DNA of 64,000 bases from Mariprofundus aestuarium (GTDB lineage Bacteria > Pseudomonadota > Zetaproteobacteria > Mariprofundales > Mariprofundaceae), in NCBI RefSeq assembly GCF_002795805.1, contig NZ_CP018799.1, forward strand, positions 1,543,001 to 1,607,000, in the 5' to 3' direction. The notes under the pieces are model-generated. The model saw only the letters and a list, made by a program, of their open reading frames with translations. It ran no database searches and had not been told where the DNA came from. Positions 62,113 through 64,000 of this stretch are shown piece after piece. The position numbers and the translations under genes are program-made. Numbering within the stretch: the stretch's first letter is position 1; each line of letters opens with the position of its first letter.

Positions 62113-62802
62113 ATGGCCGATCTAAATAACGTCAGCCCACATGAACAATTCAAACAAGAGGATTCAGAAGTCCGCCAAAAGATAGCTAAAGCACATCGCA
62201 ATCAAACCATTACGTGGACGCTAAGTGTGCTTCTGGCAGCAATACTCTTTGGGGGGCTGGCTTTCGCCCACTTAAAGCATCTGGCAACCCTTACAGGGAT
62301 GGCAGATGACCTATCGCTGATCCTGATGACTGTAACGATTCTGGTTACAACCGGTTATGTTGTCTTTATCTTCTTCTATTTTGGTACCGTACGCAGAATT
62401 TACCATGCACACAGCGTCATCCATCAGCGCTTGAAAGATCAGGTACATCCTGATGAACATCCCAAATTCTCATGGCACAGTTATTTCAGAAAAGAAGGTA
62501 CTGAATCCCGCAACAGTGGCTTTGGCGTTATCTTTGCCATCACCACGAAGGTTGCCATCCTTTTTGCGGCCATTCTCATTCTCCAATTCGGCTGGATGCA
62601 CATGATGGCCGTCAGTGGGCATGAACTACAAACCGAACATTACGCCTACCTTGGTCTTATTGACCTGACCCTGTTTTCCAGCCTTGTCCTATTTATTGTC
62701 GTCCTGCTTGCCGTGCGAATTGGTGCGCTGGGAAAGAGAGGCGAAGAACATAAGTTTGCCAAAGAGCATCATCCGCCGGAGGATCCGAACAGAGCCAGAT
62801 AA
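62113..62802 (+). CDS. Four-helix membrane protein, paralogue A
   Basis: 229 residues, unrecognised. GGAGG six bases before the ATG. Four hydrophobic segments (about 34-54, 73-97, 140-163, 183-208) follow a polar, charged N-terminus. It shares with the next gene the motif WHSYFRKE, a membrane segment ending in a W(I/M)H, and YLGLIDLTLFSSLVLF. The two are a tandem duplication. Confidence 0.75.
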   Translation: MADLNNVSPHEQFKQEDSEVRQKIAKAHRNQTITWTLSVLLAAILFGGLAFAHLKHLATLTGMADDLSLILMTVTILVTTGYVVFIFFYFGTVRRIYHAHSVIHQRLKDQVHPDEHPKFSWHSYFRKEGTESRNSGFGVIFAITTKVAILFAAILILQFGWMHMMAVSGHELQTEHYAYLGLIDLTLFSSLVLFIVVLLAVRIGALGKRGEEHKFAKEHHPPEDPNRAR

Positions 62803-62884
62803 AGCTTCAGCCTTGCTGTAACAAACCTCGGATATAGTCTTCTGACTTCAAAACAAGCCATACAGCAGGCTGGACGAGGTTTTA

Positions 62885-63511
62885 ATGAACGAAGCTACGA
62901 TTTCCACTGAACATGAGCAGTTTCTCGAAGAGCACACGCAGATCCGGGAAAAGGTGCTCCGCCTGAAGCGGATAAAAAACGTCATCTGGCTCATGCTCTG
63001 GTTGCCGTCCATCGCTCTGGCTTCATTCATAGCCTACAACCACACCACGATGGAGCCTCAGTCCCTAGCAGAATTCGCCATCCCGCTGTTGAAGTGGGGT
63101 GGCTTGGTCTGCACGATCATCTATCTTGCCTATATCGTGCTGCACGTCCCCGTGGTTCGCGCCATATATCAGGCTAAAAGTGTTGTTTTCCCTCGTTACA
63201 ATTCAGCAGTGACAGAGAAAGAGAAAAAATCATTCCAGTGGCACTCCTACTTCTCCAGGAAGGAAAGCAATATCCCAAGTGGTATAAGTGTTGCATTTAT
63301 TCTGGGTGCAAAAGTCACGACCCTCTTCCTGCTAATCATCTTTTATCAATTCTCATGGATCCACGCACTTGGCCAAATTGGTGAAGAGTTAAATAATGAG
63401 CACTACTCGTTCATGGGTTTTATTGACTTTGCCCTCTTTTCATCTCTGGTTCTTTTCGCCGTTGTACTGATATTCACCCGCGTTTCCTCACTGGCAGGAA
63501 AAAAAGGGTGA
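62885..63511 (+). CDS. Four-helix membrane protein, paralogue B
   Basis: 208 residues, 82 bases after paralogue A. GAGG five bases before the ATG. It carries WHSYFSRKE, FSWIHALGQIGEELNNEHY and FMGFIDFALFSSLVLFAVV, aligned with the motifs of A. Function unknown; a single-family pair suggests a heteromeric membrane complex. tgt starts 42 bases downstream. Confidence 0.75.
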   Translation: MNEATISTEHEQFLEEHTQIREKVLRLKRIKNVIWLMLWLPSIALASFIAYNHTTMEPQSLAEFAIPLLKWGGLVCTIIYLAYIVLHVPVVRAIYQAKSVVFPRYNSAVTEKEKKSFQWHSYFSRKESNIPSGISVAFILGAKVTTLFLLIIFYQFSWIHALGQIGEELNNEHYSFMGFIDFALFSSLVLFAVVLIFTRVSSLAGKKG

Positions 63512-63553
63512 ACTCCTTGCTGCAATGATGTGCAGGCGGCAGTCTGCGCCGCC

Positions 63554-64000
63554 ATGTCATCGCTCTCATTTGAAATTGTCGCCAACGACGAAAATGGCTA
63601 TGCCCGTGCAGGCCGTATGCAACTGCCACATGGCCTTGTGGAAACCCCTGTTTTCATGCCGGTCGGAACTCAGGCAACCGTAAAAAGCCTCACACCTGCA
63701 GACCTTACCGACGATATTCAGGCCAGTATCATTCTGGGAAACACCTACCACCTGATGCTGCGCCCCGGTGCTGACCTGGTGGAGAAGATGGGTGGACTGC
63801 ATAAATTCATGGCGTGGAATAGACCGATCCTTACCGACTCAGGTGGTTTTCAGGTCTGGTCGCTTGGTGAGCTGCGTAAGATAGAGGCGCATGGCGTACG
63901 CTTCCGCTCCCATATCGATGGCCGCGAAGTGTTTCTCGGGCCCAAAGAGAGCATGGATATCCAGCGAAAACTCGGCAGTGATATTGTTATGGCTTTCGAT
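63554..64000 (+). CDS. tgt: Queuine tRNA-ribosyltransferase, 5' part
   Basis: The first 149 residues are present; the gene runs out of the window. It exchanges guanine 34 for preQ1 in tRNAs with GUN anticodons. The start [18 protein letters not shown], then [30 protein letters not shown] and [18 protein letters not shown] with the active-site Asp, are as in bacterial Tgt (Trp replaces the usual Phe after FQV). Confidence 0.95.
   Translation, partial: MSSLSFEIVANDENGYARAGRMQLPHGLVETPVFMPVGTQATVKSLTPADLTDDIQASIILGNTYHLMLRPGADLVEKMGGLHKFMAWNRPILTDSGGFQVWSLGELRKIEAHGVRFRSHIDGREVFLGPKESMDIQRKLGSDIVMAFD

Noticed and set aside
1-64000. CRISPR arrays and rRNA operons
   Set aside because: No regularly spaced direct repeats with unique spacers and no rRNA-like sequence were seen.

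Overview
The window comes from a Gram-negative, proteobacterium-like chromosome. It has SlyD, RmuC, RecA/RecX, a lipoprotein-type peptide-binding protein, the N-end-rule transferase Aat and a pyruvate:ferredoxin oxidoreductase. The mixture of gamma/beta-type housekeeping genes with PFOR resembles what is known of Zetaproteobacteria, but that placement is an inference. Genes are dense and many overlap by 4 to 8 bases.

Region by region: 1-1080 carries the end of a decarboxylase beta subunit, slyD and a free-standing small basic gene with its own promoter and terminator. 1110-9356 (minus strand) carries rmuC, alaS, recX, recA, thpR and an alanine/Na+ symporter. 9446-16284 (minus) carries a DinG-type helicase, two oligopeptide ABC ATPases, fumC and a membrane-bound PP2C phosphatase. 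16552-18558 encodes an EF-G paralogue that lacks several GTPase residues. 26702-35798 (plus) carries trpS-scpA-scpB-rluB-HhH glycosylase-uvrC, a phosphohexomutase and a B12/radical SAM protein. 35834-54273 is mostly minus strand: NERD protein, PFOR, UvrD/Rep helicase, mnmA, a PRPP synthetase/AMP-phosphorylase-like pair, a peptide-binding lipoprotein and methyltransferases, with a plus-strand algC-type mutase between. 54336-64000 holds trxA, an orphan Flp pilin, trmL, a Nit hydrolase, a DUF4438 gene, aat, a large CHASE/PAS hybrid kinase, a tandem pair of paralogous membrane proteins and the start of tgt.

The accessory heart of the window is an integrative element at 19481-26120. It is bounded by a perfect 24-bp repeat that is the 3' end of an intact tRNA(CAU) gene on its right edge. 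It encodes an HUH rolling-circle-type Rep, a PARIS-like defence pair (AAA15 ATPase AriA plus DUF4435/TOPRIM AriB) in a five-gene minus-strand operon with an HNH nuclease, a small membrane protein and a secreted DUF4124 protein, and an excisionase and tyrosine integrase. No virion or conjugation genes are visible. When the two repeats are joined in silico, as in an excised circle of 6616 bp, the integrase frame does not stop. It runs through the attachment core into the left end of the element for 87 more codons with a CxxC zinc-ribbon-like segment, and stops 11 bases inside the rep start. The attachment site therefore appears to lie inside int, integration truncates the integrase, and xis-int-rep would be one operon only in the circle. 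The element also appears to replace the tRNA's native terminator with one of its own.

Small genes recovered by eye include a 50-residue membrane protein (18617-18769) and a 59-residue Cys/His-containing protein with a near-consensus promoter (26298-26477).
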